Shown here: piece after piece, positions 62,209 to 64,000 of the stretch
Layout: the number at the start of each line of letters is the position of its first letter
How positions within the stretch are numbered: the stretch's first letter is position 1
From: Bradyrhizobium campsiandrae
GTDB taxonomy: Bacteria; Pseudomonadota; Alphaproteobacteria; Rhizobiales; Xanthobacteraceae
Direction of reading: 5' to 3'
Length of the DNA: 64,000 nucleotides
Assembly (NCBI RefSeq): GCF_014529705.1
Contig: NZ_JAANIH010000012.1
Span: 101,900-165,899 of the forward strand
Made by a program: the position numbers and the translations under genes
The notes under the pieces: generated by a model
Seen by the model: only the letters and a program-made list of their open reading frames with translations
Databases searched by the model: none
What the model was told of the DNA's origin: nothing

Positions 62209-63603
62209 TTACTTCACCTCCGCCAGCGCCGCGAGGATGCGGGCCCAGGAGCGGATGCCTTTCTGGAAGCTGCGCAGATCGTACTTCTCGTTCGGCGAGT
62301 GGATGTTGTCGTCGTCGAGGCCGAAACCGACCAGCAGCGAGTCGAGGCCGAGGGCGCGCTTGAAATCGGCGACGATCGGGATCGAGGCGCCGGAGCCCAT
62401 CAGCACGGTCTCCCTGCCCCATTCCTCGGTCAGGGCCTTTCTCGCCGCCGCAAGCGGCTTCATGTTCCAGTCGAGCGCCACGGCCGGTGCGGCGGAATGG
62501 TCGCCGAACTCGACCTTGCAGTCGCCGGGAATCCGGGCGGTGACGTAGTCCCGAAAGGCTTTGCGGATCTTCTGGGGATCCTGTCCCTGCACCAGCCGGA
62601 ACGACACCTTTGCCGAGGCATGCGAGGGGATCACCGTCTTGGAGCCTTCGCCGATATAGCCGCCCCAGATGCCGTTGACGTCGCAGGTCGGACGCGTGGA
62701 GGCCTGTTCGACCATGAGGCGCCCCTTCTCGCCGGCTGGAATCGACAGCCCGACCGGCTTGAGGAAGGATTCCGGTGTGAAGTTGAGCTTCTTCCACTGC
62801 TCCAGGATCTCCGGCGGCGTGTCCTTCACGCCGTCATAGAAGCCGGGAATGGTGATGCGGTTGTCGTCGTCGAACAGGCCGCCGAGAATCCTGGTCAGCA
62901 CCCGGATCGGATTCATCGCCGTGCCGCCGTACACGCCGGAATGAAGGTCACGGCTGGCCGCAATGATCTTGACCTCTTCATAGAGCAGGCCGCGCAGCGC
63001 CGTGGTGATCGCCGGCGTTTCCGGGTCCCACATGCCGGTGTCGCAGACCAGCACGTAGTCGGCCTTGAACTCGTCCTTGTTGGCCTCGACGAAGGGCACG
63101 AAGTTCTTGGAGCCGACCTCCTCCTCGCCTTCGATCAGGAAGGTGACGTCGATCGGCAGCGAGCCGGTCACCTTCTTCCAGGCGCGGCAGGCTTCGACGA
63201 AGGTCATCACCTGGCCCTTGTCGTCCTCGGCGCCGCGCGCGACGATGATCTTGCGGCCGTCGGCATGATCGGCCACGGCAGGCTCGAACGGCGGACGATG
63301 CCAGAGCTCGAGCGGATCGACCGGCTGCACGTCGTAATGGCCGTAGAAGATCACATGCGGCCGTCCGCCCATGCCGGTCTTGCCGACGACGGCGGGATGG
63401 CCGGCGGTCGGCCGCACCTCAGCCGCGACGCCGAGGCTCGCGATGTCCTTGGCCAGATGCTCGGCCGCCGCCTTGCAGTCCCCGGCATAGGCCGGATCGG
63501 CGGAAATCGACTTGATCCGCAGCAGCGAGAACAGGCGCTCGAGGCTGTTGTCAAAGTCCTTGTCGATGTGGTCGAGCACGGATTGAAGCTGCGCGTTGGC
63601 CAT
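62209..63603 (-). CDS. M20-family metallopeptidase (dipeptidase)
   Basis: 464 residues. Zinc-site motifs are IFYGHYDVQPVDP, ARGAEDDKGQ and FLIEGEEEVGS, with SGVYGGTAMNPI at the lid domain. Cytosolic dinuclear-zinc dipeptidase/carboxypeptidase fold. The start chosen is MANAQLQ behind AGGAAC; an upstream start (10 codons) is less likely. The downstream order is repeat then aldolase, convergent. Confidence 0.93.
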   Translation of the reverse strand: MANAQLQSVLDHIDKDFDNSLERLFSLLRIKSISADPAYAGDCKAAAEHLAKDIASLGVAAEVRPTAGHPAVVGKTGMGGRPHVIFYGHYDVQPVDPLELWHRPPFEPAVADHADGRKIIVARGAEDDKGQVMTFVEACRAWKKVTGSLPIDVTFLIEGEEEVGSKNFVPFVEANKDEFKADYVLVCDTGMWDPETPAITTALRGLLYEEVKIIAASRDLHSGVYGGTAMNPIRVLTRILGGLFDDDNRITIPGFYDGVKDTPPEILEQWKKLNFTPESFLKPVGLSIPAGEKGRLMVEQASTRPTCDVNGIWGGYIGEGSKTVIPSHASAKVSFRLVQGQDPQKIRKAFRDYVTARIPGDCKVEFGDHSAAPAVALDWNMKPLAAARKALTEEWGRETVLMGSGASIPIVADFKRALGLDSLLVGFGLDDDNIHSPNEKYDLRSFQKGIRSWARILAALAEVK

Positions 63604-63646
63604 GGTCGGAGTTCCTGACTTTTGAAGTCTCAAGCTGCCTCGGTTT

Positions 63647-64000
63647 TCAGGCTGCTTTGGCTTTTAGCCCTGCCGCGGCGTCGGAGCTAGCCGCATCGGG
63701 CGGATGCCGGATGTGCCAGCCGAGCGTAACGGCGAGGATCGCGGTGGCGACAAGGTTGTTGCCCCAGGCCTGGATGACGTTGGGAAACCACGGCAGCGAC
63801 AGCAGCATGAGGATGCCGGTCGCGGCGAGCGCAAGCCAGGTTCCCAGCCGCACCCTCGGCCGGGCATCGAAGGCCGCCCGATGCATCAGCACGGTGAACG
63901 GCAGGAACAGCCACATGAAGTAATATTGCCGCGCCAGCGGCGAGGCCACCGTCATCAGGCAGAACAGGATGCCGAGCTCCTCGGCATCCGAGCGCGCGGT
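63647..64000 (-). CDS. Membrane protein resembling GT87 (DUF2029) glycosyltransferases, N-terminal part outside window
   Basis: 117 codons to the right edge, frame continuing upstream. Visible are a membrane segment around QYYFMWLFLPFTVLM, one at LALAATGILMLLSLPW and another at NNLVATAILAVTLGW, ending AAGLKAKAA. The pattern (SPLARQYYFMWLFLPFTVL before a helix) is that of the last helices of GT87 mannosyltransferase-type proteins, which have about ten helices. Identification rests on a fragment. Confidence 0.55.
   Translation of the reverse strand, partial: TARSDAEELGILFCLMTVASPLARQYYFMWLFLPFTVLMHRAAFDARPRVRLGTWLALAATGILMLLSLPWFPNVIQAWGNNLVATAILAVTLGWHIRHPPDAASSDAAAGLKAKAA

Noticed and set aside
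1..64000. CRISPR arrays, rRNA, tRNA, complete insertion sequences and replication origins
   Set aside because: No regularly spaced repeats, no rRNA or tRNA patterns, no intact transposase and no DnaA-box cluster were seen on reading both strands.

Overview
This 64 kb window is high-GC, gene-dense chromosomal DNA from an alphaproteobacterium, most likely Bradyrhizobium or a close relative. The evidence is the rhizobial cycHJKL cytochrome c maturation cluster, feuPQ-like and degP genes beside glnE, a MucR zinc-finger regulator, alphaproteobacterial families (DUF2336, DUF1491, DUF5330), an Omp31-type porin and dispersed palindromes of the kind common in Bradyrhizobiaceae. No rRNA, tRNA or CRISPR was found. 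Both ends cut genes: glnE on the left and a GT87-like membrane protein on the right.

Bases 1-17215 are a leftward envelope/regulation block. In transcription order it holds a 51-aa membrane protein, feuP-feuQ, two unknown genes, cycH-cycJ-cycK-cycL, a chemoreceptor, degP, an OmpR/kinase pair and glnE. Several genes overlap by 4-17 bases.

Bases 17451-34136 are mostly rightward: Ku, small unknown genes, a Flp pilin, then a tightly overlapping trio (AMP/thymidine phosphorylase, PRPP synthetase-like protein, beta-CASP metallo-beta-lactamase) that looks like an RNA/nucleotide salvage module. These are followed by a ThDP enzyme, a double-GAF histidine kinase, a leftward DHA2 exporter and YcgN-type protein, a class A PBP and a DUF1214/DUF1254 pair.

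Bases 34490-48234 look accessory: an alpha/beta hydrolase and FAD monooxygenase in less GC-rich DNA, a broken phage-type integrase, a CadC-like winged-helix/TPR regulator divergent from two SDRs, and metal resistance. The resistance genes are two divergent arsR units, one with a cysteine-tailed flavoprotein and an MFS protein, the other with aquaglyceroporin and arsC, followed by a chromate transporter. A LysR gene with an internal deletion closes this stretch.

Bases 48365-64000 return to core genes: ATC-hydrolase-like, GFA, lipoprotein, DUF2336, DUF1491, a DivJ-like kinase with a peptidoglycan-binding protein, DUF5330, an outer-membrane barrel, sufE, mucR, a GT39 membrane protein, a class II aldolase and an M20 dipeptidase. 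Four palindromic repeats of three families sit at rightward/leftward gene junctions.
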